Below the pieces are notes generated by a model that searched no databases, had not been told where the DNA came from, and saw only the letters and a program-made list of their open reading frames with translations. Shown in pieces: positions 47,401-55,908 of a stretch of DNA of 64,000 nt. Source of the DNA: Siphonobacter sp048595215 (GTDB lineage: Bacteria; Bacteroidota; Bacteroidia; Cytophagales; Spirosomataceae); NCBI RefSeq assembly GCF_048595215.1, contig NZ_JBMDWJ010000150.1, positions 5,270-69,269 of the forward strand, written 5' to 3'. Within the stretch, counting starts at the first letter, position 1; every line of letters starts with the position of its first letter. Position numbers and translations under genes: made by a program.

Positions 47401-47835
47401 GGGTTTATTGCCCTGAATTTTGCTGGGCATCATCAGCGTGATGTACCGCTCAATGAACGTAGGTTCCAGGCGGTTGGCACGCGTCAGAATCAACCGATTG
47501 CCGACCAGTTCAAACTTAATTTGAAGGGGTTGGAGCAAGCGTTGCAGCACCACGCTCAGACTTTCATTCGATGCGTTCAGCGTTACCGAACGTTGCGATT
47601 GAATCAGATCAGGGCTATAGGAAAATTTAACACCCGCGGCTTTTTCCAGCTGGGATAGTACTTCACTCACACTCTTATTTTGAAGCTCGATGCTGATCTT
47701 TTTATTCATGAACTCCTGAGCCCGGCCATCAAGGGCGACGGAGACATTCGTAAAGAAGGCAACAATCAGAAGCTGGAGTACGGTTAATCGCATGATCTTC
47801 CACCCAATTTCTTTGGAGAATAACGGTTCTTTCAT
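44497..47835 (-). CDS. SusC/RagA-type receptor with STN signalling domain (pair 2)
   Basis: The 1112-residue receptor has a signal segment (about 16-40) and an STN domain (about 45-115; VSEVLSQLEKAAGVKFSYSP, VTLNASNESLSVVLQRLL), which contacts FecR-type regulators in the periplasm. A carboxypeptidase-like domain follows (about 148-225), then NEVVVVGYGTQRRQEVTSAV and the plug (about 240-360; LQLRGI-like IQLRGIVSIN, VVIDGIPGG, DVLKDGSAAAIYG) and the barrel. It transports ligand with SusD 2 and signals to the FecR/sigma pair upstream. Confidence 0.96.
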   Translation of the reverse strand: MKEPLFSKEIGWKIMRLTVLQLLIVAFFTNVSVALDGRAQEFMNKKISIELQNKSVSEVLSQLEKAAGVKFSYSPDLIQSQRSVTLNASNESLSVVLQRLLQPLQIKFELVGNRLILTRANRLEPTFIERYITLMMPSKIQGNKPLLTVTGQVKDETGSVVPSVTILLKGTPNVGTVTNAEGRYSLNVPDGNAVLVFSSIGYESQEVPVNNQTTIDVTMKSDIKSLNEVVVVGYGTQRRQEVTSAVSTIKTEDFNQGGTRNALDLIQGKVAGLQITRTQGNNPNSSPAIQLRGIVSINGDRSPLVVIDGIPGGNLDLLQQDDIESFDVLKDGSAAAIYGTRGNAGVILVTTKKGKGGPPTLTYSTYAQHEVVAKRPQFLTAADWRAAMQDPTNPKASQMRDLGANTDFYDLMLDKGNLSHYHNMALSGGSGANSNYRVSMYYNEANPITIQNWRKQFGGRLSVFQKSLNNLLSTSANLATNFNKANLLGGNTGDFEEALGRNPTQPLFDPKTGRYYEEGSTVNPIGRLNQERLTRDQQTTSADIRFTLEPFKGFKASAFGAVQRDVWNDDEYRNRDSRRSVLDQLNGTPIAGTGYARKYNEIRNLSTFESTLEYETKFHQDHGFKALAGYSYQYNVRSWFQGANSGFLNDQFQENNLGAGNFIALGKSSLGSFKEDNTLVAFFGRLNYDYKGKYIAQFILRREGSSRFGKNNKFGNFPAASVGWNLAQENFIKSLNVFDDLKFRVGYGITGNQGIPNYRSLVRLSTGNFYLNDDNVWRQTYGPTNNPNPNLRWERKAELNFGLDFALFKGRLSGTFDVYRRRTKDLLGDFNTQLPPYIQATLFTNVGTIDNNGVELSLSGSVIKKKDFSWSMDVVGSTQKNRLVSLSSDVFKATFLNFGGIGGTGALGDAIRTIEGGSLGSFYGKRFAGFTPEGKWLFYKASGEAVTADKIVANEDYTYIGNGIPKVYLSWNNRLQYKNFDLTVFFRSKLGYDILNLQQVFFGNKVYLPTNVLKDALGRNNQINDALQYSDYYLEPGGFVKLDNVTLGYNWRFNSPVIKNLRVYATGRNLLTITKYRGMDPEINDVGLDPGIDGRGFYPRTQSYTLGLNVQF

Positions 47836-47930
47836 ACATTTGAAATGGTTTTTTTAACAGAAAAACGCAAATAAATCCCTGCATCCGTTAGAGGCGGATG
47901 AGCACAAGCTAGTCAGAGGGAATTGTTTGA

Positions 47931-47965
47931 AAGTCAGTGATGGTAGGAACATCACTGGCTTTTTT
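47931..47965. terminator. Hairpin between FecR and SusC 2 genes
   Basis: AAGTCAGTGATG pairs with CATCACTGGCTT (one wobble), with a long T run on the plus side and a short one on the minus side. It may partly separate sigma/FecR from SusCD transcription. Confidence 0.45.
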
Positions 47966-48031
47966 ACTTTAGAAAGGGGTTACGACATAAAAGGCAGTTA
48001 GGGGTTATGGTATAGGGTTTAGTTCAAATGT

Positions 48032-49111
48032 TTAAGGTCGGCAGCCCCGGCCACTCACGGCAACATAGTTGTCCTGAGCCGCCCAGTTGGCTTCTATCGT
48101 CTTACAGATAATATCTAGTTTCTGCGAAAGGGTCCCTTCTTTCAGATCGGTTGTAATGCGGCAATTGCTCAGCAGCGGGTTCTGAAAAATGACCTTGATA
48201 CCGTAGGTACGTTCGATTTCCGCAATCACTTCACTGACGGGCACCGCATTATACACCAGGTTTACGGGACGGAGTACTAAGGTTTTAGCCTCCGCCAGCG
48301 TATTGACTGGACTCCGGAATAAGCGGGATTCTTTCCGGGCAAAAACGACCTGTTCGTTGGGTTGCAGCACCAGGTCCTGCCCTTGCTTCGGCGTAGCCTC
48401 GGATACCGGTTGGGAAGACACGGAAACTTTTCCCGTACGAACGGTTAGCGTAACATTATTATCTCGATTGTAAGCCTTAATGTTGAAACTAGTTCCTAAT
48501 ACCCGGGCGACTAACCCATTGGCGTATACTAAGAAGGGCCGGGTGGTGTCGCGTACTACTTCGAAGTACGCTTCTCCTGACAGAGAAACCATACGGTTCT
48601 GGGCCTGGAATGGATTTTCGTAGCGAAGGTTACTTCCCTTTTGGAGAATAACGGAACTGCCATCGGGCAGGGAAACCAGACGGGGTTTGGTATGCGTATT
48701 ACTAATCGTAACCGAGTCGAATTGCGGCGTAGTCGTCACCTGAGCCAGCTGCGGGGCATCCGAAGGTTGCAACATCCACCAGCCTAAACCCACCGCCAGT
48801 ACTACGGCGGCGGCGGCTACCCAGCCCCAGGCGAAGGAACGCCGTACGGGTGCCGGGAACAATTGCTGGCGAACGGATTGCCAAATTTCTTCTTCTTTCT
48901 CAGGGTCCGCTTCCACCTGAGCGAGTTCTGTACTCGCTTTTTTAAGCCTACGCACTACGGCAGCCGCCTGACGGATCTCCGCTTCGTGTTCAGGGTATTG
49001 CCGCTGATAGCTTTCCCAATAAGCCACGGTGGACTCATCGGGGGCATTTACCCACTTCCGAAACGAAGGATTGCCAATAAATTCTCGTAGTAAGTCAGGC
49101 TTTTGATCCAT
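48032..49111 (-). CDS. FecR-family anti-sigma/sigma regulator
   Basis: The 359-residue inner-membrane protein has a cytoplasmic N-terminus (about 1-90, WVNAPDESTVAYWESYQRQY), one membrane helix (about 93-113), the periplasmic FecR domain (about 125-225; PDGSSVILQKGSNLRYENPF, VSLSGEAYFEVVRDTTRPFL, VRVLGTSFNIKAY-like VLGTSFNIKAYNRDNN) and a C-terminal STN-like end with TYGIKVIFQNPLLSNCRIT and TLSQKLDIICK. It carries the signal from SusC 2 to the sigma factor. Loss of ligand binding would keep the sigma factor inactive. Confidence 0.96.
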   Translation of the reverse strand: MDQKPDLLREFIGNPSFRKWVNAPDESTVAYWESYQRQYPEHEAEIRQAAAVVRRLKKASTELAQVEADPEKEEEIWQSVRQQLFPAPVRRSFAWGWVAAAAVVLAVGLGWWMLQPSDAPQLAQVTTTPQFDSVTISNTHTKPRLVSLPDGSSVILQKGSNLRYENPFQAQNRMVSLSGEAYFEVVRDTTRPFLVYANGLVARVLGTSFNIKAYNRDNNVTLTVRTGKVSVSSQPVSEATPKQGQDLVLQPNEQVVFARKESRLFRSPVNTLAEAKTLVLRPVNLVYNAVPVSEVIAEIERTYGIKVIFQNPLLSNCRITTDLKEGTLSQKLDIICKTIEANWAAQDNYVAVSGRGCRP

Positions 49112-49242
49112 GCAGACAAACGTTTCTAGGAGAGATAGTGCGGAAAGACACCTCTCAACTCAGTTTTTAAATTATTTTTTTTATTAATTGTACTTCGCAG
49201 CTTTGGGGTGATAGCTTCAGCTCGCAGAAATGCAATGCTCCC

Positions 49243-49848
49243 TCAGCGTAAACAGAAGAGTATCACTACTAAAAGCGTATCCGTCAGCAGTTTACGCAGC
49301 AAGCCATACGCCCGGTTCAGGTGATTATTTACGGATTGCTGGTTGATGCCCATAATTCCCGCAATTTCCTCCGTACTGAACTCATCATAGAAAGCGAGCA
49401 TAATCGCTTCCCGCTGCCGGCTGGGCAGTTCTTCCAAGGCTTTTTTTAATCGGGCATTTTGCTGGAAAGTAACTTCTTCTTCAATCAGGCTGGCTTCAAT
49501 GGCCGGACTGTGAAGCCCCTGAAATTTATCTTCGGGATTATCCTCGTCATCTTCAGCTACCAGGGGCAGATCTGCCTGTCGGAGGTTATACAGGCGATTT
49601 CGTAGGACTCGGAATAAGTAGAATTTGATGGTATGGAGACTCTTCAAATTTTCCCGTCGCTTCCACAATTCCACGTATACATCCTGAATGGCATCTTCCA
49701 CCAGCTCCGGATCATTACAGATGCGTTTACCGTAGGAAAGCAGCATCGAGAAGTGGTTGCGGTAAATTTGCTCAAAAGCCTGCACATCACCTTTTTTAAA
49801 GGCGATCCAAAGTTCCGTATCGTCCGTATGGGTCAGGCTTTTCGTCAA
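49243..49848 (-). CDS. ECF sigma factor, FecI/RpoE-like
   Basis: The 201-residue sigma factor has region 2 (FEQIYRNHFSMLLSYGKRIC, DAIQDVYVELWKRREN) and region 4 (LPSRQREAIMLAFYDEFSTE, IAGIMGINQQSVNNHLNRAY), with a short hydrophobic C-terminal tail (LLVVILFCLR). It activates the FecR/SusCD operon downstream. The start is TTG: an in-frame stop lies three codons upstream and no ATG is suitable. A rare start may limit sigma dosage. Confidence 0.94.
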   Translation of the reverse strand: MTKSLTHTDDTELWIAFKKGDVQAFEQIYRNHFSMLLSYGKRICNDPELVEDAIQDVYVELWKRRENLKSLHTIKFYLFRVLRNRLYNLRQADLPLVAEDDEDNPEDKFQGLHSPAIEASLIEEEVTFQQNARLKKALEELPSRQREAIMLAFYDEFSTEEIAGIMGINQQSVNNHLNRAYGLLRKLLTDTLLVVILFCLR

Positions 49849-49993
49849 GGGCTACTCGTTCTAACCTTCGAATATACAGCCTAAATAATGCGAACAAAAA
49901 TCTATTGACGGGGAAGGAGTCTTTACCTATACGTTAGCGAGTAAAAATGGTATACCTTTTTCTGCACGTCTGCCTAACCAACCTGTTAGAGCG

Positions 49994-50191
49994 ATGCCCT
50001 GGACGAAAACGAATTATCCGGACTCTCTGAAAAACTTCATGGCTCCGGTTCGAAAAAAAGCAATTGCTATTGCAAACGCCCTGTTAGCGGATGGTCGGTC
50101 TGAAGACTCTGCCATCGCGATTGCCACGGAAAAAGCGAAAGAATGGGCTGAGAATCGCGGCTTGAAAGTTCGTAAAACCCGTACTACCTAA
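49994..50191 (+). CDS. YdaT-like small protein
   Basis: The 65-residue protein matches YdaT-type proteins: MPWTKTNYPDSLKNF, VRKKAIAIANALLADG and AIAIATEKAKEW. It is helical and basic at the C-terminus (KVRKTRTT). The family is widespread in bacteria, often near stress genes, and has no settled role. It is a single gene, divergent from the sigma gene. Confidence 0.85.
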   Translation: MPWTKTNYPDSLKNFMAPVRKKAIAIANALLADGRSEDSAIAIATEKAKEWAENRGLKVRKTRTT

Positions 50192-50237
50192 GTGATACAT
50201 TTCCACCCGACCCAGAAGCGGCCGGGTGGGAATGTAT

Positions 50238-51212
50238 TTAATACGGAACAAACCGCTGGGTAGCATTTACGACTGGTTTGAGCGTTTGCAGATACGCATA
50301 CATGGCTCCCAGGTCTTTTTCCTCCATGCCGCCGTACATGGTCCAAGGCATAGGCGTCTGGAAGTTACCGTGATTGATCGAACGCGGTTCGTAGGTAGCA
50401 TCGGCGTAAGACTTAAAGCGGGCAATGAATTCCTGGCGAGTCCAGCGACCCAAGCCCGTCTCCAAATCAGGGGTCAGGTTAGCCGATACCACTACACCCA
50501 GATCTGAAGGAAACTCTCTTCCGCCGGCAAAAGCCTCTTCTTCGATGATCTGCCCATCTTCTACCCGAGTATGACATTCTTTACAGCCAGCGGCGTTGAT
50601 CAGATACGCTCCGTACGCTACTTCATCCGATTCGTCAGGACGTTGCTGAGGACTTGCCGGTTCGGGAAGGGTATTCATCACCAAGTTGAAAGGAAAATCA
50701 GCCTTACTTTCGGGCACGGCATTTTCCTGAGCGGGAATACTCCGCAGGTAGGCGATAATGTCATACACATCTTGGGGATCCATCCGACCGTAATACTGAT
50801 AAGGCATGACGGGAAATAAGGCCTGTCCGTCTTTGCTAACCCCCGTCGTGATGGCTCGGAAGATTTCGCCGTCGGTCCAGGTTTTTAAGGCGGCGGGGGT
50901 GATATTGGCCGAATAGAAAGTTCCGGGCAACCCATCTTCTTTAGTAAATACATTGCCTCCCTTTCCTAGCGTACTACTAACCATGGGTCCCGAATATTTG
51001 CGAAAATTGCGGGTACTATGACAATCCATACAAACGGCTACGTGATGGGCCAGATATTTGCCCCGTTGGATTCGTTCAGGACTTACATTTACCTTTAGCT
51101 TGGGTGGGGTTCCTACCTGAGGCAAGGCCAGATTTAGATAGATAAGAATGACACTGATGATACTAGCGATTCCTATTGCCAGCGTGGCAAGGGCTTTTCG
51201 AACGGGTTTCAT
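50238..51212 (-). CDS. Dihaem c-type cytochrome, membrane anchored
   Basis: The 324-residue protein has an N-terminal membrane helix (about 9-30) and two cytochrome c domains with CMDCH (61-65) and CKECH (210-214). Methionine-bearing segments (MPYQYYGRM, MPWTMYGGM) supply likely axial ligands. The spacing resembles the subunit of alcohol/aldehyde dehydrogenase complexes and the protein at 26110. It may receive electrons from the dehydrogenase-like proteins at 38935 and 60230, which is inference. The ATG start is chosen over an upstream TTG. Confidence 0.9.
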   Translation of the reverse strand: MKPVRKALATLAIGIASIISVILIYLNLALPQVGTPPKLKVNVSPERIQRGKYLAHHVAVCMDCHSTRNFRKYSGPMVSSTLGKGGNVFTKEDGLPGTFYSANITPAALKTWTDGEIFRAITTGVSKDGQALFPVMPYQYYGRMDPQDVYDIIAYLRSIPAQENAVPESKADFPFNLVMNTLPEPASPQQRPDESDEVAYGAYLINAAGCKECHTRVEDGQIIEEEAFAGGREFPSDLGVVVSANLTPDLETGLGRWTRQEFIARFKSYADATYEPRSINHGNFQTPMPWTMYGGMEEKDLGAMYAYLQTLKPVVNATQRFVPY

Positions 51213-51397
51213 TGACTTGGCGGTAAGGATCAATTCTGGATACCGTTGACGAAGAGGGCTGAAGTCAACAGAAGTGGCTTAAGAACAAACCTATGAAAAA
51301 AACCTGAAAGCGAAGCCTGGCGTTGTCTACACTAAAGCCTTTTTACTCACCGTTTATAGCTTTGACTCCTGAGTTACGAGCCTTCTTTATGATCCAT

Positions 51398-52270
51398 ATG
51401 AAATCTTTTTTGATTGGTAGTTTAGTATTTTTTTCTTCGGTCCTGCACGCTCAGGACGCCAAAAGTTTACTCGATGATGGCCTGAAGAAAGCCCAGGCCG
51501 GTCAGGTACGCGAAGCCCTTACCTCCTTCGATCAATCCATTGCCCTTAAAGACGACTATCCGGTACGCCAGAGCCGGGGAATGGCGTACTCACTGTTACG
51601 TCGGTATGAGGATGCGGTTACGGATTTTACTAAAGCGATTTCCTTTAAACCGGATGCGAAAAAATCCATGGTGAGTCGAGGTATTGCCCGTAAGAAACTA
51701 GCCGATTATCGCGGAGCCCTGAGCGATTTCTCAGCCGCTCTGAAAGTCGATAGCAAACTTGCCGAGGCTTACTACAACCGAGCCCTGGTCTATGAATTAC
51801 TGGGCGAAACGGAGAAAGCTTGTAGCGATTACAAAGCGGCCTTTGCCCAAGGCATGAAACCCGCCGAACTGAAGGTGGAAACCTGTACTAACCCGCTACC
51901 TACTCCGCCTAATCGGAAACCTTTGTTACAACTGGCGGGTACGGCGACGGATGCCAAATACGGTACGACTAAAGCTACACCCATTAAAGTCGGAACGAGT
52001 CCGGCTGGCGAGTACGAAAACCTGACGACGTACCTGGATTTACTCCGCGACGGCCAGAATAAACCCGTGGAGTACAAGAAGACGGGTTCGTTACCGTATG
52101 CCTCCAGCAACGCTCCCAACGGAAAAGGTACCATTGATGTCGTGGAGATTAATTACCGGGATACGAAAAATGTAGCCAAGAAAACGACCTTGTATTTAAC
52201 CATCTTCGATTTTGAAGCTCCCAAAGCTCCCGTAGGTTTGAAAAGTGTAGTACCCCTGACTGGTAAATAA
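51398..52270 (+). CDS. Secreted tetratricopeptide-repeat protein
   Basis: The 290-residue protein has a signal peptide (about 1-19) and about four TPR units (about 22-150; ALTSFDQSIALKDDYPVRQS, RYEDAVTDFTKAISFKPDAK, YRGALSDFSAALKVDSKLAE, YYNRALVYELLGETEKACSD). A beta-rich C-terminus (about 170-290) follows with no known fold by eye. It probably scaffolds periplasmic proteins. A nearby upstream ATG (51389) is also possible. Confidence 0.85.
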   Translation: MKSFLIGSLVFFSSVLHAQDAKSLLDDGLKKAQAGQVREALTSFDQSIALKDDYPVRQSRGMAYSLLRRYEDAVTDFTKAISFKPDAKKSMVSRGIARKKLADYRGALSDFSAALKVDSKLAEAYYNRALVYELLGETEKACSDYKAAFAQGMKPAELKVETCTNPLPTPPNRKPLLQLAGTATDAKYGTTKATPIKVGTSPAGEYENLTTYLDLLRDGQNKPVEYKKTGSLPYASSNAPNGKGTIDVVEINYRDTKNVAKKTTLYLTIFDFEAPKAPVGLKSVVPLTGK

Positions 52271-52698
52271 GTTGCGTTTTTGATAGATACACAAACGGCT
52301 CGCTTTCTGAAGCGAGCCGTTTGTGTATGCGGTGATACCTTGTCGTCGTTGGCAGTTAAGCTAGCATTACCACGAATCAGAGTCCGCCGATGTGCTCAAT
52401 AATCTTAATATAGTGATTACATGGAATAGCTCATTGCTTCGGATCGATCGCTTAGCTTTGGCACTCGTGACAAGACCTTTGCTCTTTCTAATCAAACGCG
52501 TATGCGGGTTTCCTTCGTAATCATCCCCAACGAACATCCCCTTTTCTACGGTCACTTTCTTTGGTTGATGATTAGCGTAGCCTTACCAGCTATGATTAAA
52601 CGCCTCACAGGTTCCACCGCTTGAATCCAGTAGGTGGATTGACGTTTCTTCTTGTCCACTTTTTTTATTGCAAGTTCAGGTACACGACACCTTTCCTT
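52271..52698. other. Intergenic stretch, hairpin but no gene
   Basis: The gap of about 430 bases contains the 19-bp perfect hairpin at 52287-52328 and otherwise no frame with family character. A 62-codon minus-strand frame (52367-52555) is not supported. The promoter of the CDF-like gene should lie in its right half. Confidence 0.45.
52287..52328 (+). terminator. Long perfect hairpin after the TPR gene
   Basis: A 19-bp perfect stem (ATACACAAACGGCTCGCTT and its complement) with a 4-base loop. It lacks a T tract, so it may stabilise RNA or pause polymerase rather than terminate strictly. Confidence 0.6.
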
Positions 52699-53646
52699 AT
52701 GCTTGCCCACTACTTTAACCCCAAAACCGAACAGGGCGTCCTTCGCCTGTCCATCGTTGTTACCATTGTGTTGGGCGGTTTCGGTATTGCCTTTGGACTG
52801 CTGGCCAGTTCATCGGCCATTATCTTCGATGGCATTTATGATCTTACCGATGCCGGAATGACCTTCCTTGCTTTGCTGGTTTCCAAACTAATCGCGGCCT
52901 CTTCAACCGGCAATACCGTCAAGACCAAGCTAACCGAGCATTTCACGATGGGGTTCTGGCATTTGGAGCCCATTGTTTTAGGGTTCAATGGCACCTTACT
53001 ACTAGGCTCTGCCCTGTACGCTTTGGTGAATGCGGTGGATAGCTTTCTGGATGGCGGTCGAAGGCTGGAACTTAATTACGCCATCATTTTTACGCTGATT
53101 TCGCTGGTATGCACGCTTAGTATGGCCCTTTTTGCCAGTAAAGCCAATCAATCCATCCGCTCTGAACTTTTGGCCTTGGATGCCAAGTCCTGGTTTATTT
53201 CCACCGCCCTCAGCATTGCCTGGTTAGTAGCATTTACGTTCGGCATGATCATTGAGGATACGTATCTGGACTGGATGGTTCCTTATATTGACCCGGCTGT
53301 TCTGGCTATTGTTTGTCTTGTTGTTATTCCGCTCCCCATCAGTAACATCCGGCAAGCGGTGGCTGATATTCTTCTGGTAACCCCCGCAGACCTGAAAAAA
53401 CACGTGGATGAAGTGGCTCAGAAAGTAGTCGAACGCTATGGCTTCATCGCGTACCGAGCCTACGTAGCCCGGGTAGGTCGGGGACGTCAGATTGAGCTTT
53501 ACTTCATCGTTCCCATGAGCTGGCCCGCCAAACGCCTGGAAGAATGGGACGAACTTCGGGACCAAATTAGCGAGGCCATTGGTGAGGATACACCCGACCG
53601 CTGGCTCACGATCGTCTTTACGACTGATCTGGAGTGGGCGGAATAG
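52699..53646 (+). CDS. Cation diffusion facilitator-like transporter
   Basis: The 315-residue inner-membrane protein has about six helices (about 17-230) and a cytoplasmic C-terminal domain (about 235-315). The helix-2 metal site keeps DGIYD (D-x-x-x-D, as Asp45/Asp49 of YiiP). In helix 5 the usual HxxxD looks like SxxxS (LDAKSWFIS), so a standard Zn/Fe site A may be absent. The family exports divalent metals by proton exchange. The ATG start is chosen over an in-frame extension with no support. Confidence 0.85.
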   Translation: MLAHYFNPKTEQGVLRLSIVVTIVLGGFGIAFGLLASSSAIIFDGIYDLTDAGMTFLALLVSKLIAASSTGNTVKTKLTEHFTMGFWHLEPIVLGFNGTLLLGSALYALVNAVDSFLDGGRRLELNYAIIFTLISLVCTLSMALFASKANQSIRSELLALDAKSWFISTALSIAWLVAFTFGMIIEDTYLDWMVPYIDPAVLAIVCLVVIPLPISNIRQAVADILLVTPADLKKHVDEVAQKVVERYGFIAYRAYVARVGRGRQIELYFIVPMSWPAKRLEEWDELRDQISEAIGEDTPDRWLTIVFTTDLEWAE

Positions 53647-53728
53647 AACGTGGTGACGCTACGCTAAACACCAATAACGGCAGGGAACGAGGTTAGGCCA
53701 CTTCCGTACAGGTTGGAGATTTGCGTAC

Positions 53729-54253
53729 TTATTCAGCCAGGATCTTCCGCATCAGCAGATCGGTTTGTTCGTCGTTGCCTACTTTAAACAGGTGCTTGTC
53801 GAAAGTAATAAATCCGTTTTTCTCATAGAACCGTATCGCCTTCGGATTCTCCTCCCATACGCCTAGCCATAGGGATGACTTGTGTTGTAACTGAGCTACT
53901 TCCAACGCTTTTTCATACAGTAGTTGTCCTACTTTTTTACCGTGGTAAGCCTTCTTTACGTAGATCCGCTCAATCTCAAGTGAAGTTTCCTCGCGTAGTT
54001 CGGTCTGAGCCTGGCCCGTATTTACTTTTAGGTAACCAATCGCACGTTCTCCTTCCCAGGCAATGAAAAAGAAGGATTCAGGATTATTAAGTTCGTTTTT
54101 TACCCGTTCGTCACTAAAGCTTTCTTCCAGGTATTTTTTCATATCTGCCTCGGTATTCCCTGCCGCGAAGGTCTCAGCAAAGGTCTCTCTGCCGATCTGC
54201 TGTAGTACGCTAAGGTCTTTTAGCGAGGCGTTACTGATTACTAGCGGTTCCAT
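53729..54253 (-). CDS. GNAT-family N-acetyltransferase
   Basis: The 174-residue protein has the GNAT fold: ISNASLKDLSVLQQIGRETF at the N-terminus, IGYLKVN in strand 4, the acetyl-CoA loop ERIYVKKAYHGKKVGQLLYE and WLGVWEENPKAIRFYEKNGF. The overall order resembles PaiA-type spermidine/polyamine acetyltransferases, but the substrate is not certain. An in-frame ATG 42 bases upstream could add 14 residues. Confidence 0.9.
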   Translation of the reverse strand: MEPLVISNASLKDLSVLQQIGRETFAETFAAGNTEADMKKYLEESFSDERVKNELNNPESFFFIAWEGERAIGYLKVNTGQAQTELREETSLEIERIYVKKAYHGKKVGQLLYEKALEVAQLQHKSSLWLGVWEENPKAIRFYEKNGFITFDKHLFKVGNDEQTDLLMRKILAE

Positions 54254-54468
54254 TTGACTCTTGTGTTCGATGTTTTGCAGGATTTGTTCCAGCATGTCTT
54301 AAACCTGGCTCTTGGCTTTCACTTGGCGTCCGCAAATTTACCCAGAAAACAGGCTTATTTTCTAGTCCAACTCTAACCTAATCAATAGTCCACCTAGGCG
54401 GCTGCGATATGGTTTTTTATCGGAGGGGTAAAGCTTGACTAACATCCGCTACGGCGAAACAAGCATTA

Positions 54469-54511
54469 AAAGAGCTACGGCTGGCTATTCAATAGCCAGC
54501 CGTAGCTCTTT
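54469..54511 (-). terminator. Strong terminator of the VWA-like lipoprotein gene
   Basis: A perfect stem of about 18 bp (AAAGAGCTACGGCTGGCT with its complement) with a 7-base loop is flanked by A/T runs. It lies about 30 bases past the stop of the gene at 54540. Confidence 0.85.
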
Positions 54512-54539
54512 ACTGTATCCTTAATCAATTAGCTCTTTC

Positions 54540-55346
54540 TTAAATCTCTTCTGTTACGCTTTTCACCCCCAGTTCTGTGAAAAACGTTTTCCAGTACTGC
54601 GTGATGTTCGGGTTGTTGATCTTGGATGAAGTCGTCGGTTCGAACGGTAGTACCATGTGAACCGCCACTCCCGTCAGATTCGGATACTGACTTTTCAAGC
54701 CCAGAGCGTCGGCCTTGGCCCATTCGTCAGCCTGAGCGGTTGTCTTGGGAGGAGTATGATGAAAGTCCCGACGACTTTTCTGAGGCATGCTTTCCACCAT
54801 GTCCGAAAAGTAATACACTTCCACCGGCTCTCCCTTGGAGGCTACCGCCCCAATGGCCTGCAAACTCGCCTGAATATCCGTTTGTTTGTTACTACGGCTT
54901 TCGTTGGGCGTAGCCAGTTGCGAAAGAATTTGCTTGGTGAAGCCAAGTCGTTCTTTCTGCAGAGAAAAATCGTAGTTGGTCTGGGCCGCCTCTACATCGG
55001 TCTGACTCATTCCTTCGGTAGCTTCCAGGGCCGTCCGGCTGGTGAGTTCCAGGGCTTTTCCCTTAGCGGTATTTTCGTGCATCAGCCATACTTCAATTTT
55101 ATCACCCGCTCCGTTAATATCCCTCTGTACCAGATCCGTCAGCACTTTCGTGTACTTCTTTTCCACGTAAGCGGCATCCTCATTCACACTCAGGGATTTG
55201 TCCAGAAAAACGAGGGTATTTTTTGGTTTTGAGGACGAAGTTGTTTCGCTCGCTCCGGTTTCCTGTTGGGTATTTTGTTCGGAATTGTCGCCCCCGCAAG
55301 CCGTCAACAGGCCCAGCAGAGCGAAGGTAAGCCAATAGATTTTCAT
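54540..55346 (-). CDS. VWA-like lipoprotein
   Basis: The 268-residue lipoprotein has the lipobox LLTAC (Cys17) and a Ser/Thr/Gln-rich linker. The next domain (about 44-260) has LVFLDKSLSV with DKSLS (Asp49, Ser51, Ser53), the MIDAS pattern DxSxS of von Willebrand A domains, then KQTDIQASLQAIG and VYYFSDMVES, where the later MIDAS Thr/Asp would be. VWA domains bind metal and partner proteins. The lipoprotein sorts to the outer membrane or periplasm. Its role is unknown. Confidence 0.7.
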   Translation of the reverse strand: MKIYWLTFALLGLLTACGGDNSEQNTQQETGASETTSSSKPKNTLVFLDKSLSVNEDAAYVEKKYTKVLTDLVQRDINGAGDKIEVWLMHENTAKGKALELTSRTALEATEGMSQTDVEAAQTNYDFSLQKERLGFTKQILSQLATPNESRSNKQTDIQASLQAIGAVASKGEPVEVYYFSDMVESMPQKSRRDFHHTPPKTTAQADEWAKADALGLKSQYPNLTGVAVHMVLPFEPTTSSKINNPNITQYWKTFFTELGVKSVTEEI

Positions 55347-55425
55347 GAATGAATCAATGTTTCGGCGAAGGTTTTCCTCCGCATGCTTCTAGAGGTATGT
55401 ACGAAAAACCGGTGTCTTTGGCCCG

Positions 55426-55788
55426 TTACCTCAGCAGTACCGTGATTAATGCGATGGCTGCGGGCAGAGCCTGTACCAGCAGGATCGACCGCGAGGCCGT
55501 CCAGCCACCGTAGACCCCGGCTACGACTACACAGCTTAAAAAAAATAGAGCCACATTTCGCGACCATTCACTGTCCCCGATGAGCAGTGACCAGACAAGC
55601 CCCGCCGCCAGAAAACCGTTGTACAGCCCCTGATTGGCGGCTAAGCCTTTTGTAGGCTCAAATAATTCGGGGGGTAAGGACTTGAAAGTAGCTTTACCAC
55701 GCGTGGTCCACGCAAACATTTCCATCCATAAAATATAGACGTGTTCCAGAGCAACGACGGCGACGAGAATTTGGCTCAGAAGGTACAT
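55426..55788 (-). CDS. DUF1304 membrane protein
   Basis: The 120-residue protein has four hydrophobic helices (about 3-25, 52-70, 78-96, 100-118) and matches the DUF1304 pattern: ALEHVYILWMEMFAW near the start, NQGLYNGFLAAGL and VVVAGVYGGWTASR. The family is small and of unknown function. It is divergent from the sigma gene at 55909. Confidence 0.88.
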   Translation of the reverse strand: MYLLSQILVAVVALEHVYILWMEMFAWTTRGKATFKSLPPELFEPTKGLAANQGLYNGFLAAGLVWSLLIGDSEWSRNVALFFLSCVVVAGVYGGWTASRSILLVQALPAAIALITVLLR

Positions 55789-55908
55789 TCGGTTGAGGAT
55801 TAAGTACGAGTGCCAAAGGTAAACTTTTTCGGCATTTCATCCTTTTTTTCGACTTCAGGCAACCCTTTCCTTCGGCTTTGCATATACTCCTTTGAAACCC
55901 TTTTCGTC

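Noticed and set aside
52367..52555. 62-codon minus-strand frame between the TPR and CDF-like genes
   Set aside because: No family similarity by eye, and no promoter or conserved context to support it.
38869..54511. Several long hairpins (38872-38910, 52287-52328, 54469-54511) as possible members of one repeat family
   Set aside because: Their stem sequences are unrelated to each other and each fits the end of its upstream gene, so they are best read as independent terminators or 3' stabilisers.
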